A DNA stretch of 64,000 bases from Streptomyces fradiae. Its GTDB lineage: Bacteria > Actinomycetota > Actinomycetes > Streptomycetales > Streptomycetaceae. This document shows, one piece after another, positions 17,156-26,460 of the stretch (positions are counted from its first letter, which is position 1; every line of letters starts with the position of its first letter). The notes under the pieces were generated by a model. That model searched no databases. It saw nothing but the letters and a program-made list of their open reading frames with translations, and was not told the origin of the DNA. Both the position numbers and the translations under genes were made by a program. The stretch is from contig NZ_CP065958.1 in NCBI RefSeq assembly GCF_041270065.1, positions 7,564,001 to 7,628,000 on the forward strand, given 5' to 3'.

Positions 17156-18487
17156 TCAGCTGGTCCGGCGCAGCGCCGGCGGGGTCCAGCCGCCGGTGAG
17201 GGCGGGCTCCTCGGGCCAGTACAGACGCAGGAAGACGTTGAAGCTGCCCGCGGGGGCGGGGAGCCAGTTGCCCTCGCGCTCCGGGCCGGGGTTCGCGTGC
17301 TGGACGTAGATGTCCAGGGAGCCGTCGGGGTTGGTCCGCATGCCGCTGCGGTCGCCGATCGCGTAGCGGTTCAGCGGGTTGTCGGCGAAGAGCTGACGTT
17401 CGTTCATCATCGTGAGGGACCAGAAGCCGTCGACGGGCGGGGTCTGCCCGGCGTCGAAGTGCAGCACGTAGGTGTGGGCGCCGTCGAGCGGCCGGCTCTC
17501 GGAGTCGGTCGTGGCGTGCGGGTAGAGGGCGTCGGCGTCGAGGTTGGCCCCGTACCCGAACCGGGTGATGACCGCGCGCTTGGCGTAGTCGGTCCCGTAG
17601 GCACCGAGACCCCGGTGCACGGTCCATCCGCCGGAGCCCGCGGACTCCGCCTTGGCGAGCAGTTCACGCAGCACCTCCGGACCGCGCCGCGCGCCCGCGT
17701 CCAGGGCGTCGAGCTGATCGGGGGACAGGTCGTCCAGGCTCGCGCCCGGTGCGATGCCGAGCTTCGCGAGGGTGCCCAGGAACGGGGCGTCGGCGGGGTC
17801 TGGAGGGTTGTCGACCATCATCCGGTTGAGCAGCGTGAAGTACGCGCGGCCGCTGAGCGCGTGGACCTTGTCGACGGGCGCCGTCGCGGTGTCGGCACCG
17901 GCCGGGACGGGGACGTCGGTGGGCGGGGAGTAGGCGTCGGGGTCACCGGTCCACTGCGACAGCGGGATCAGCCGCGTGCCGTCCTGGAGCCGGTTGACGG
18001 CCGGGAAGTCCGAGGGGCCGCTGGTCGCGTACCGGGCGATGATCCAGTTCACGGCGGTGGGCGACTTCAGCAGCGTCAGGCCGGCGGGGGTCGGGCCCGA
18101 CCAGGACGGCCCGGCGATCAGGAAGGGGCCCGCGGACGAACCGTACTTGCGCCGGCCGACGACGGCGCAGACGTTCGACCAGGCGTCCAGGATCGGGACC
18201 ATCCAGAACCGGTCACCGAAGTCGGGCAGCGCCAGGACCAGCGGCTCCTCGGACAGATCGAGCCAGGCGCTGGAGTACAGGGTGTCGGCGTTCGGCGAGA
18301 CGACCTCGGTGAAGGAGGCGTCCGGCGTGGACCGCATGTAGCAGAACTGGTTGACCGGGGCCTTCCGGCGCGCGTCGTCCCGGGCCGGGACCGCCGTCAT
18401 GGCGCTCTCCGTCAGGGCCGCCGTGACCAGCGGATACCCGTAGAGCCAAGCCTCCGTGGCCGTCTTCTCCATCGACTCGTCCGTCAT
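17156..18487 (-). CDS. DUF1254/DUF1214 domain-containing protein
   Basis: A 443-residue protein with the two-domain plan of this family: DUF1254 in the N-terminal half (WLYGYPLVT, NQFCYMRSTPDASFTEVVSPNADTLYS broken here only for description) and DUF1214 in the C-terminal half (DGFWSLTMMNERQLFADNPLNRY region, then the closing NWLPAPAGSFNVFLRLYWP). No signal peptide is evident. The function is unknown; the family is widespread in bacteria and often single-gene. The stop lies 19 bases from the convergent phosphatase, past a shared terminator. Confidence 0.85.
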   Translation of the reverse strand: MTDESMEKTATEAWLYGYPLVTAALTESAMTAVPARDDARRKAPVNQFCYMRSTPDASFTEVVSPNADTLYSSAWLDLSEEPLVLALPDFGDRFWMVPILDAWSNVCAVVGRRKYGSSAGPFLIAGPSWSGPTPAGLTLLKSPTAVNWIIARYATSGPSDFPAVNRLQDGTRLIPLSQWTGDPDAYSPPTDVPVPAGADTATAPVDKVHALSGRAYFTLLNRMMVDNPPDPADAPFLGTLAKLGIAPGASLDDLSPDQLDALDAGARRGPEVLRELLAKAESAGSGGWTVHRGLGAYGTDYAKRAVITRFGYGANLDADALYPHATTDSESRPLDGAHTYVLHFDAGQTPPVDGFWSLTMMNERQLFADNPLNRYAIGDRSGMRTNPDGSLDIYVQHANPGPEREGNWLPAPAGSFNVFLRLYWPEEPALTGGWTPPALRRTS

Positions 18488-18711
18488 CGTTTCTCCCAGG
18501 TGCTACGGCGGTTCTCGTCCGGGCCCGACGCTACGAGCGCCCCCCGGCACCCGCGCGGCGAATCCGCCGGACGGGTGGCGCGAACGCGCGGAGCCCGGTC
18601 CTGCGGGGCGGCTCGCTCCGCTGGGCGTCCACCTCTCGCGCGTACCGCGGGTTCGTGGCTGACTGGGTTCGGCAGACCCGTCCGCGGCCCCGATGACGAG
18701 AGCGCCCGCAG

Positions 18712-19353
18712 ATGACACTCGACATGATCCTCATCGGCCTGGCGATCACCCTTCACCCGCTGCCCGCCATGGCACTGATCCTGCTGCTGTCCGGCGACCG
18801 GGGCGTGCGCAAGGGGCTGGTCTTCGTGCTCGCCTGGCTGGCGTGCCTGGTCCTGGTGATCGCCGGCGTCCTGCTGCTCACCGGCGGGGACCCGCCCAAG
18901 AAGCACAGCGCCCCGTCGACCGCCGCCGTCGCCCTCAAGCTCGCCATCGGCGTCGGACTGATCCTTTACGGCGCGTACAAGCAGCGCAAGGAGAAGCGCC
19001 CCAGGGAGGAACCGGCCTGGCTGGGGAGACTGCGCAACGCCTCCGGCTGGTCGGCGGCGGGCATGGCCGTGCTCCTCCAGCCCTGGGGCATGGTCGCGGC
19101 GGGCGCGGCGACCGTGGTGAACGCCGATCTGTCGCAGGGCCTCACCTGGCTGACGCTGATGTTCTACTGCCTGCTTTCCACCTCCACCCTGCTGGCGATG
19201 GAGCTGTACGCGACGTTCCGCCCCGCGCGGGCCGAGGCGCGGCTGCAGGCCCTGATGCGGGCGATCACGACCCACCAGGACCAGGCCGTCGTCGTCCTCT
19301 CCCTGGCCGTGGGCCTGTGGCTGACCGGCCGAAGCATTTTCGAGCTCACCTGA
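18712..19353 (+). CDS. GAP-family (Sap, sulfolipid-1-addressing) membrane protein
   Basis: A 213-residue integral membrane protein with about six hydrophobic segments: residues 5-25, 33-58, 75-90, 115-130, 145-165 and 190-210. The opening ITLHPLPAMALILLLSGDRG and the middle AAGMAVLLQPWGMVAAGAATV fit the GAP (Sap) family, mycobacterial members of which help export sulfolipid or glycopeptidolipid; the fold resembles LysE-type exporters. The cargo here is unknown. It has its own promoter region (18488-18711) and precedes the DUF6325-SHOCT pair. Confidence 0.78.
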   Translation: MTLDMILIGLAITLHPLPAMALILLLSGDRGVRKGLVFVLAWLACLVLVIAGVLLLTGGDPPKKHSAPSTAAVALKLAIGVGLILYGAYKQRKEKRPREEPAWLGRLRNASGWSAAGMAVLLQPWGMVAAGAATVVNADLSQGLTWLTLMFYCLLSTSTLLAMELYATFRPARAEARLQALMRAITTHQDQAVVVLSLAVGLWLTGRSIFELT

Positions 19354-19516
19354 CCGCGCTGCGGCGAGGCGGTCGCCGGGGCCGCCACGAAGGTGCGTGG
19401 GCGGTCGCCCGGTGTTGGAATGGGAGGCGGCAATGAGTGCGGCCGGGGGGCCGTGGGCGCCGCACCGTCGGAGGCAGTCAGCCGCCAGCGAAGTCAGCCG
19501 CCAGCGAGGAGTCGGA

Positions 19517-19969
19517 ATGAGCGTCGACGAACTCTCCGAGATGGGACCCGTCGATTACCTGGTCCTGGAGTTCCCGGGCAATCGCATGACCGGAGAAGGC
19601 CTGCCCCTGCTGCTCGATCTCGTCGAGCGGCGCATCATCCGCATCCTCGACCTGTCCTTCGTCCGCAAGGACGAGGACGGCTCGGTCACCGCGCTCGAGC
19701 TCACCGACCTGGACGGCGACGGGGAACTCGACCTCGCCGTCTTCGAGGGTGCCTCCTCCGGCCTGCTCGGCGAGGACGACCTCCAGGAGGCCGCCGGCGT
19801 CCTCGAACCCGGCAACTCCGCCGGGGTCATCGTCTACGAGAACCTGTGGGCGGCGCCGCTGGCGGCCGCCCTGCGCCGCAGCGGAGCACGCATGGTGGCC
19901 AACGGAAGGATCCCGGCCCAGGACCTGCTCGAAACCCTGGAGGCCGTCGAGGCCGGGTCCGCCTCCTGA
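19517..19969 (+). CDS. DUF6325 family protein
   Basis: A 150-residue acidic soluble protein. ATG 19517 follows GCGAGGAG at a good distance; a longer frame reaches back to 19397 but is Arg/Ala-rich and lacks family similarity. The sequence MGPVDYLVLEFPGNRMTGEG, the acidic DLDGDGELDLAVFEGASSGLL and VIVYENLWAAPLAAALRR are typical of DUF6325, which I know mainly from actinobacteria next to SHOCT proteins. Function unknown; a role in envelope or general stress is a guess from partners. The SHOCT gene begins 34 bases downstream, probably in one operon. Confidence 0.85.
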   Translation: MSVDELSEMGPVDYLVLEFPGNRMTGEGLPLLLDLVERRIIRILDLSFVRKDEDGSVTALELTDLDGDGELDLAVFEGASSGLLGEDDLQEAAGVLEPGNSAGVIVYENLWAAPLAAALRRSGARMVANGRIPAQDLLETLEAVEAGSAS

Positions 19970-20003
19970 CGGCCGACGGCCGCCCGACAAGAAGGAAACT
20001 GTC

Positions 20004-20291
20004 ATGCCTGGTCTTCTTCGCGGTGTCGCACGCACCGCGGTCGTCGCCGGTACCGCCACCGCCGTGTCCAACCGCGTCTCCCGCCGGCAGGCGGGCCGGT
20101 GGGCGCAGCAGGACTACGAGCGAAGCGCCGCGCCGCCGCCCCAGCAGGAGTACAGCGCTCCGCCGCCCCCGGCCGCGCCGTCGATGGACGCCAAGATCTC
20201 CCAGCTGAAGGAGCTCGGTCAGCTCAAGGAGCAAGGGGTGCTCACCGAGGCCGAGTTCGAGGCCCAGAAGAGCCGCATCCTCGGCTCCTGA
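20004..20291 (+). CDS. Small SHOCT-domain protein
   Basis: 95 residues. The first 35 are basic and weakly amphipathic (LLRGVARTAVVAGTATAVSNRVSRRQAG), then a Pro/Gln/Ala linker, then a C-terminal SHOCT helix-turn-helix-like module (IAQLKELGQLKEQGVLTEAEF type, here KISQLKELGQLKEQGVLT) ending in FEAQKSRILGS. SHOCT modules are short oligomerisation motifs. GAAGGAAA lies 6 bases before the ATG. It pairs with the DUF6325 gene. Confidence 0.88.
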   Translation: MPGLLRGVARTAVVAGTATAVSNRVSRRQAGRWAQQDYERSAAPPPQQEYSAPPPPAAPSMDAKISQLKELGQLKEQGVLTEAEFEAQKSRILGS

Positions 20292-20306
20292 CCGCTCCTG
20301 AACCTT

Positions 20307-20362
20307 GCTCACCCCGCCGCTCGCGCGTACACCGCGCGGGCGGCGGCATGAGCGGGGTGAGC
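20307..20362. terminator. Stem-loop between convergent SHOCT and DUF2254 genes
   Basis: GCTCACCCCGC (20307-20317) pairs exactly with GCGGGGTGAGC (20352-20362); a second GC-rich stem fits inside. It starts 16 bases after the SHOCT stop and ends 4 bases before the DUF2254 stop, so it could end both transcripts. Confidence 0.55.
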
Positions 20363-20366
20363 GGCT

Positions 20367-21659
20367 TCAGGAGGACTGCCCGCCGATGCCCTGGTGGTCC
20401 GCCTGCTCCGCCACGGCACGGCGGTCCGGATCGGTGAACTCCCGCTCGACCGACTGCCGCAGCAGGCGCAACTGGGCGTGCACCGAGGGGTGCAGCTCCG
20501 GCGGCAGGGTGTCGAGCAGCCCCTCCAGCATGGCCCGCAGGCGCCGGCAGATCTGCACGGACGAACTTCCGTAGGCCATGATCTCGCAGGTGGCGAGCTG
20601 AAGATAGCTCTCCCAGTCGCGCCCGAGCAGCACGAGCCGGGCCTCCCCGTGGCGGTCGGCCAGCACGAAACGGCCGGGAAGGCGCGTCCTGCCCACCGTG
20701 TGCAGCAGCCACTCGATGTAGTTGATCACCTGCACGGCGGTCGTGGGATCGTTCACCGCCGGGGACAGCGCCCGGATGGCGATGTCGACGAGGACCCGCA
20801 GGGCGAAGGCGGGGTCCTGGTCGATGGTGCGCTCGGGCCCCAGGGCGATGAGACCGGCCACCCGTGCCGGGTCCGGCCGGGACGCGGGTGCGGCCACGCC
20901 TCCGGCCCGGTGCACCTCGACGAGCACGGTGTCCGGCGGTACGAAGTCCCCGATCAGCCGCGTCACGACGAACACGCAGTCGTGGCGGGCCGCCGCCGCG
21001 ACCAGCCCGGGCACGTCGAAGGCCTGGAGGGCGCCGCCCCTTACCGTACGGATGCGCAGCACCGGGCCGTCCGACGGCAGGGCTTCGGCGCCCCGGGCCG
21101 ACGCGCCCCGGATCTGCGCCGCGCCGCTGGTGAACACGGCCTCACCCATGCGCGCCACCAGCTCCGCGACGGCCACCGGCCGCAGATTGTGGGTGAACCG
21201 GTTGAGGTAGATGAGCAGCAGCACGAGACTGACGGCCACCGCCATGCCGGCCAGGGCGACCCCGGCGTCGGGCACCGAGTCGGACTCGACGCTGCGCAGC
21301 AGGGAGAAGGCGAACGCGAACGTTCCCGTGAAGGTCGCGAGGACGGCCTTCTGCAGCCGGTCCCGGTACCACAGGCGCATGTACCGGGGCGAGAGGGTAC
21401 CCGTGGCCTGCTGCACCACCAGGACACCGATGGTGACGACGAACCCGAGCAGCGCCACCATCGCGCCCACGATGGCGGTGAGCACACCGCTCGCCGTCGT
21501 GGCGGAGTAGTTCCAGTCGCCCGGCAGCCACTTCGAGCCGTCGGCGACCAGCGCGAGCTCGGAGAGCAGCGTGCCGAGGACGAGACCGAGCATGGGCACG
21601 ATCCACAGGCTCGATTTGACGTACTGCCGCAACCGGAATCTGGTGGCCCAGGAGGTCAT
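20367..21659 (-). CDS. DUF2254 family membrane protein
   Basis: 430 residues. Four hydrophobic segments lie in the first half (about residues 16-36, 55-85, 105-125 and 135-155), with family blocks WNYSATTASGVLTAIVGAMV, VVQQATGTLSPRYMRLWYRD and LIYLNRFTHNLRPVAVAE. The C-terminal half is cytosolic and holds ALSPAVNDPTTAVQVINYIEW, the best-conserved DUF2254 segment. The function is unknown; the family looks like a membrane sensor or channel-like protein. It diverges from the GH15 gene with 184 bases between starts. Confidence 0.88.
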   Translation of the reverse strand: MTSWATRFRLRQYVKSSLWIVPMLGLVLGTLLSELALVADGSKWLPGDWNYSATTASGVLTAIVGAMVALLGFVVTIGVLVVQQATGTLSPRYMRLWYRDRLQKAVLATFTGTFAFAFSLLRSVESDSVPDAGVALAGMAVAVSLVLLLIYLNRFTHNLRPVAVAELVARMGEAVFTSGAAQIRGASARGAEALPSDGPVLRIRTVRGGALQAFDVPGLVAAAARHDCVFVVTRLIGDFVPPDTVLVEVHRAGGVAAPASRPDPARVAGLIALGPERTIDQDPAFALRVLVDIAIRALSPAVNDPTTAVQVINYIEWLLHTVGRTRLPGRFVLADRHGEARLVLLGRDWESYLQLATCEIMAYGSSSVQICRRLRAMLEGLLDTLPPELHPSVHAQLRLLRQSVEREFTDPDRRAVAEQADHQGIGGQSS

Positions 21660-21843
21660 GCGAACACGCTAGGGCGATTCCCGCACCGGCGCAGGGCAGC
21701 GGCAGCGCTGTCACCTCGGGCGAATCGTGCCATCAGGACGGACCGGCGACGGCGACCTAAGCTGATCGGGTGCGCCCGGTCCGCTCCGACCGAGGTGTGA
21801 CGGTGCCCCGAGTGCGGTCGACCGGGGCTGAAAGGGGTCGACG

Positions 21844-23682
21844 ATGGACGACTATCCCCTGATCGAGGACCACGGCCTGATCGGTGATCTGCAGACGGCG
21901 GCCCTCGTGACGACCGAGGCGACGATCGACTGGTTCTGTTGTCCACGGTTCGATTCGCCCAGCGTCTTCGGCGCTCTGCTCGACCGGCGCAAGGGCGGTC
22001 ACTGCACCGTACGGCCGGCCGTGGGCACGTACACCACCAAGCAGCTCTACCACCCGGACACCGCCGTTCTGGTGACCCGGTTCATGACCGAGGACGGGGC
22101 GGGGGAGGTCGTCGACTTCATGCCCGTGACCGGACGGACCGCGACCGACCGGCACCGGATCGTGCGCATGCTGCGCTGTGTACGCGGCAGCATGACGTTC
22201 GAGGGAGAGATCGCCCCGCGCTTCGACTACGGCCGCAAGCCGCATCAGGTTCACCTCACCGAGCACGGGGCCCTGTTCACCTCGGAGGATCTGACCCTCG
22301 CCGTCCATGCCGTCCGCGAGCCGCAGGACGAACGGCTGGCGAGCACGCTCACCGCCGACGACAAGGACGTGCGCTTCTCCCTCACCCTGCGGGCCGGGCA
22401 GCAGCGCGGCATCGTCATGGAATCGGCCCCGGACGGGCCGCCGCAGGAGGTCCGACTGGAGGAGTTCCAGCGGCTCTTCGACGAGACGGTCGGCTTCTGG
22501 CGTTCGTGGCTGGGCCAGTCCACCTACACCGGCCGCTGGCGGGAGGCGGTGGAACGTTCCGCCGTGACGCTGAAGCTCATGACGTACGCGCCGACCGGTG
22601 CGCTGGTCGCCGCTCCCACGGCGGGACTTCCCGAGCAGCTGGGCGGCGAGCGCAACTGGGACTACCGGTTCACCTGGATCCGTGACGCCTCGTTCTCCGT
22701 CTACGCCCTGCTCGGCCTGGGATTCAAGGAAGAGGCGGCCGCGTTCATCGACTGGCTGCACGACCGGGTGAAGCAGGATGCCGGCCAGGGGAACGGCTCC
22801 GGACCACTGAACATCATGTACCGCGTCGACGGCACCGCCGACCTGGTCGAGGAGACCCTCGACCACTGGGAGGGGTATCGCGGCTCCGCCCCCGTCCGGA
22901 TCGGCAACGGGGCCGCGACCCAGCTCCAGCTGGACATCTACGGCGAGGCGCTCGACAGCATCTACTTCGCGCACGAGCACGGCATGCACCTCGACCACGG
23001 CGGCTGGACCGCGCTGCACACCCTGCTCGACTGGCTGGTCGACCACTGGGACCAGCCCGGCGAAGGGCTCTGGGAGACCCGGGGCGGCCGCAAGGACTTC
23101 ACCTACGGCCGGGTGATGTCCTGGGTGGCCTTCGACCGGGCCCTGCGGATCGCCTACGACGACGGCCGCCCCGCGGCCGGCGGACGCTGGGTGGACGCGC
23201 GGGACGAGATCTACGCGCAGGTGCTCGACCGCGGCTGGGACCCCAAGAAGCAGGCCTTCGTCCAGCACTACGGCGACGACGTGCTCGACTCGGCGCTGCT
23301 GCGCATGTCGACGGTCGGCTTCATCATGCCGGACGACCCGATGTGGAAGTCCACCCTGGACGCGATGGAGAACGAACTCGTCAGCGACAGTCTCGTCTAC
23401 CGCTACAACCCGGAGGCGTCTCCGGACGGGCTGCGCGGCTCCGAGGGCACCTTCTCGCTGTGCACCTTCATGTACGTCGACGCCCTGGCCCGGGCCGGAC
23501 GCATCGACACGGCCCGACTGGTCCTGGAGAAGATGCTCACGTACGCCAACCATCTCGGCCTGTACTCCGAGGAGATCGACCTGACCGGCCGGCAACTGGG
23601 CAACTTCCCCCAGGCGTTCACCCACCTGGCCCTGATCGACGCGGCCATCACCCTGGACTCGATGCTCAGGGAGCACCGGTAG
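21844..23682 (+). CDS. Glycoside hydrolase family 15 protein (glucoamylase/trehalase-like)
   Basis: 612 residues, cytosolic, no signal. The N-terminal trehalase-like beta-sandwich begins YPLIEDHGLIGDLQTAALV and contains IDWFCCPRFDSPSVFGALLD. The (alpha/alpha)6 catalytic domain has RNWDYR at 270-275 followed by TWIRDASF, EGLWETRGG with Glu411 as candidate catalytic acid, and the C-terminal EEIDLTGRQLGNFPQAFTH as the second acid region. Such actinobacterial GH15 proteins act on trehalose or alpha-glucans and release beta-D-glucose; which one cannot be told from sequence. AAAGGGG precedes the ATG by 7 bases. The last 17 bases overlap the convergent antiporter gene. Confidence 0.9.
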   Translation: MDDYPLIEDHGLIGDLQTAALVTTEATIDWFCCPRFDSPSVFGALLDRRKGGHCTVRPAVGTYTTKQLYHPDTAVLVTRFMTEDGAGEVVDFMPVTGRTATDRHRIVRMLRCVRGSMTFEGEIAPRFDYGRKPHQVHLTEHGALFTSEDLTLAVHAVREPQDERLASTLTADDKDVRFSLTLRAGQQRGIVMESAPDGPPQEVRLEEFQRLFDETVGFWRSWLGQSTYTGRWREAVERSAVTLKLMTYAPTGALVAAPTAGLPEQLGGERNWDYRFTWIRDASFSVYALLGLGFKEEAAAFIDWLHDRVKQDAGQGNGSGPLNIMYRVDGTADLVEETLDHWEGYRGSAPVRIGNGAATQLQLDIYGEALDSIYFAHEHGMHLDHGGWTALHTLLDWLVDHWDQPGEGLWETRGGRKDFTYGRVMSWVAFDRALRIAYDDGRPAAGGRWVDARDEIYAQVLDRGWDPKKQAFVQHYGDDVLDSALLRMSTVGFIMPDDPMWKSTLDAMENELVSDSLVYRYNPEASPDGLRGSEGTFSLCTFMYVDALARAGRIDTARLVLEKMLTYANHLGLYSEEIDLTGRQLGNFPQAFTHLALIDAAITLDSMLREHR

Positions 23683-25438
23683 CCGCAGGCCCGAGGAGGA
23701 CGAGAGCGTCCCCGTCCCGTGGGACGCTCTCGCTCCGCTCCGTGACCGGATCCAGCTGGTGGTCGGCCCGCACCACGAACAGCGTGTCGTGCCCGGGCGG
23801 CAGCGGCTCGCCGGCCGGCAGCACCACGAACCGGGCGCCGCGCCGATAGCGCTCCGCGAGGACATGGCGCACCAGGGAGCGCCCGAAGAGGATGTGGGCG
23901 CCCGTGTACGGGGCGACCACGCCGTGGCTGTCCTGCGGCGGGCCCACCCGGTAGACCGGCCCGTCGACGTTGTCCTGCATCACGATCGAGGCGAGCGCGT
24001 TGAAGTCGTCGTCGTCCGTGGCCAGGAAGACCGCCGTCACGCCCTCGAGCCGGGCCCCGGGGTTGATGGCCGTGGCGAGGAGTTCGCCCTTGGCCAGTTC
24101 GATCCCCGTGTCCCTGATCCTCTCCCGCTCCTCGTCGAGACCGGCCCACATCAGCACGTCGAGGCCCGCGGAGCGCAGTGCCCTGCCGAGGTCGACCACC
24201 CAGGGCTCGCCGCCCACGAGCAGCACCCGGGTACCCGTGTCCTTGACGACCCCGAGGCGCCGGGCCACCGGCGCCGCCGTCAGCGCGTAGAGCAGCACGG
24301 TCCCCACGATCACCAGGAAGGTCACCGGAAGGATCTTCGACGCCCCGGTCACCCCCCGTTCGACCAGACCGGCGGAGAAGGCCGAGGCCGTGGAGGCCGC
24401 GACGATGCCGCGTGGGTCCATCCAGCCGATGAAGCCGCGCTCGCCCCGTGACAGATCCGTGCGCACGGTCGAGCCGAAGGCCACGAGGGGGCGCACGACC
24501 AGGACGAGGATCGCGATCAGGCCGAGCGCGGGAAGGAGCACCGGCACCACCGACGCCGGGGTGACGGTGGAGGAGATGGAGACGAAGAGCAGTCCGATGA
24601 TCAGCTGGACGAGCGTCTCGAAGAAGGGCCGGCGCGCCGGCATGTCGAAGCCGCGGATGTTGGCGACGGCGAGGCCCGCCACGATCGCGGCGATCAGCCC
24701 CGTGTCGTCGCGCACGATGTCGCAGCCCGCCGAGATGCCGATCACGACGGCGAGCTGCGCCAGCGTCCCCAGGATCTCGCCGAGCCGCAGGACGCGCAGG
24801 GTGAACCAGAGCAGCGCGATGCCCACGACCCCGCCGACCAGACCGACGGCCAGGCTGATGAAGAACTGGCCCACCTGGTAACCGCGGCCGAGGTCGACCT
24901 GGCTGGAAGTGGCCACCGCGTGGAAGGTCAGCGCGCCGAGGATGCCACCGATCGGGTCGGTCAGCGTCCCCTCCCAGATCAGGATGCGCCGCGCCTTGTC
25001 GGTCGGCCGCACGAAGTCGAGCAGCGGTCCCACGACCGTGGGACCCGAGACGACGAGGATCACGCCGAGCATCGCGGCCACGCGCAGGTCCATGCCGAAC
25101 ATCGCCGGCGACACCGAACCGACGACGAGGAAGGTGAGCAGCACGCCGTACACGAGCAGCCGGCCCACGACGCGCCGGGTGTGCCCGGCGAGTTTGCGCA
25201 GGTCGAGTCCGAGCCCCGCGTCGTAGAGGATCACCGCGACCGACAGGGACACCAGGTCCGAGAAGGCCGACCCGAGGAGATTGTCGGGGTGGATGACGTC
25301 CGTCAGCGCGCCGGCGGCGAACCCGACGGGCAGCAGCACGACGAGGGCCGGGACGCGCAGCTTGTTCGCCAGGATCTGCGAGGCGGTGGCGAGCACCACC
25401 GTCAGGGCGAGGCCGAGCAGGATGTCGTTCTCGCTCAT
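23666..25438 (-). CDS. Cation:proton antiporter (CPA1/K+/H+ type) with RCK/TrkA domain
   Basis: 590 residues. Residues 5-400 form a Na+/H+-exchanger-type membrane domain with about 12 segments; the discontinuous helices carry DAGLGLDL and GTLTDPIGGILGAL, and a charged WMDPRGIVAAS block comes late. Residues 405-590 are a TrkA-N-like nucleotide-binding region (RVLLVGGEPWVVDLGRAL; Asp-rich LATDDDDFNALASIV) with a TrkA-C-like tail. It should exchange monovalent cations, probably K+, for protons, gated by NAD(H) or nucleotide. The gene is translationally coupled to cydB: its ATG overlaps the cydB stop. Its last codons overlap GH15. Confidence 0.88.
   Translation of the reverse strand: MSENDILLGLALTVVLATASQILANKLRVPALVVLLPVGFAAGALTDVIHPDNLLGSAFSDLVSLSVAVILYDAGLGLDLRKLAGHTRRVVGRLLVYGVLLTFLVVGSVSPAMFGMDLRVAAMLGVILVVSGPTVVGPLLDFVRPTDKARRILIWEGTLTDPIGGILGALTFHAVATSSQVDLGRGYQVGQFFISLAVGLVGGVVGIALLWFTLRVLRLGEILGTLAQLAVVIGISAGCDIVRDDTGLIAAIVAGLAVANIRGFDMPARRPFFETLVQLIIGLLFVSISSTVTPASVVPVLLPALGLIAILVLVVRPLVAFGSTVRTDLSRGERGFIGWMDPRGIVAASTASAFSAGLVERGVTGASKILPVTFLVIVGTVLLYALTAAPVARRLGVVKDTGTRVLLVGGEPWVVDLGRALRSAGLDVLMWAGLDEERERIRDTGIELAKGELLATAINPGARLEGVTAVFLATDDDDFNALASIVMQDNVDGPVYRVGPPQDSHGVVAPYTGAHILFGRSLVRHVLAERYRRGARFVVLPAGEPLPPGHDTLFVVRADHQLDPVTERSESVPRDGDALVLLGPAATGAP
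23701..23732. terminator. Perfect stem-loop inside the antiporter 3' end, GH15 terminator
   Basis: CGAGAGCGTCCC (23701-23712) and GGGACGCTCTCG (23721-23732) form a 12-bp perfect stem with an 8-base loop, starting 18 bases after the GH15 stop and lying within the last codons of the convergent antiporter gene. Confidence 0.55.
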
Positions 25439-26460
25439 TCCGGCTTCCGCAGTTCGGAGTCGGAGAGCTCCTCCAGCTCACCGCGGGCGTCCAGCCGGTA
25501 GAGGAGGACGACGGCCGGCATGACCACGAGCAGGGCCACCAGGGTGACGATCGCCAGCCAGGTCAGCGTGGCGGGCGCGCCCGCGGCGTCGGAGACCGTC
25601 AGCGAGGTGGGGAGCAGATACGGGCGCTGGGCCATGCCCCAGGCGACGATCACGCACGCGACGACGCCGACCGCCGTGACGCGCACCCAGGTGCCCGGCG
25701 TACGCAGCAGCAGCCAGGCCGTCGCGAGGGCGGCCGCTCCGGACACGACGACGAAGAACAGCCCCAGGCCATGGGTGAGTCCGTGCCACACGTAGGGGGC
25801 GTCCTCGTGGGTGACGAACCCGGTGACCACGGCGAGGACGGTGAGCACGGCGAGACTGGCAAGCGCCCGCCGTCTGAAGTAGCCGACCAGATCGGGCGCG
25901 TCGAACCTGCGGGCGTCCCCGGTGAGGAACACCGCGCCGAGGAACGCCGTGGTCGCGACGGCTACCAGGCCGAACACCACCGAGGTCGGGCCGGCCCAGA
26001 CATCGGCCGAGGCCTCGGTGCCGGGAGCCACCCGTTCCGACGCGACCCCGCCGACGGCGGCCCCCAGGAAGAACGGCGTGACGAGCGAGGCGCACGCGAA
26101 CACGGCACCGTACAGGCGGCGGCCGGCGAGTCGCTGCGTGGGTTTGCGGAGTGCGAAACCGCCGCCCCGCAGCACCATGCCCACGGCGGCCAGGGCGAGC
26201 GGGAGCCACATCGCGGAGAACACGGTCTGGAAGAGGACGGGGAAGCCGGTCCACATGATGACCAGAAGGAAGATCAGCCAGACGTTGTTGACCTCCCACA
26301 CGGGAGCCATGGCCTGGTCGATGAGCCGGCGGGGACGCCGGCCGCGTTCCGTCCCGCCGGCCGTCAGGTCCCAGAAGCCGGCCCCGTAGTCCGTGCCGCC
26401 CGCGCAGGCGTACGCGGTCACGGCCAGGAGCAGCACCACGGCGATGAGGTCGGCGGTCAC
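25435..26460 (-). CDS. cydB: Cytochrome bd ubiquinol oxidase subunit II
   Basis: 341 residues with 8-9 hydrophobic helices, opening with the CydB-type segment LLAVTAYACAGGTDYGAGFWDL and containing WEVNNVWLIFLLVIMWTGFP (conserved E...N...W region) near residue 60. It is the structural partner of CydA in the terminal oxidase that reduces oxygen with high affinity without pumping protons. It overlaps cydA by ATGA upstream and the antiporter start downstream, so the three genes form one tight operon. No cydCD assembly transporter is present nearby. Confidence 0.93.
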   Translation of the reverse strand: MTADLIAVVLLLAVTAYACAGGTDYGAGFWDLTAGGTERGRRPRRLIDQAMAPVWEVNNVWLIFLLVIMWTGFPVLFQTVFSAMWLPLALAAVGMVLRGGGFALRKPTQRLAGRRLYGAVFACASLVTPFFLGAAVGGVASERVAPGTEASADVWAGPTSVVFGLVAVATTAFLGAVFLTGDARRFDAPDLVGYFRRRALASLAVLTVLAVVTGFVTHEDAPYVWHGLTHGLGLFFVVVSGAAALATAWLLLRTPGTWVRVTAVGVVACVIVAWGMAQRPYLLPTSLTVSDAAGAPATLTWLAIVTLVALLVVMPAVVLLYRLDARGELEELSDSELRKPE

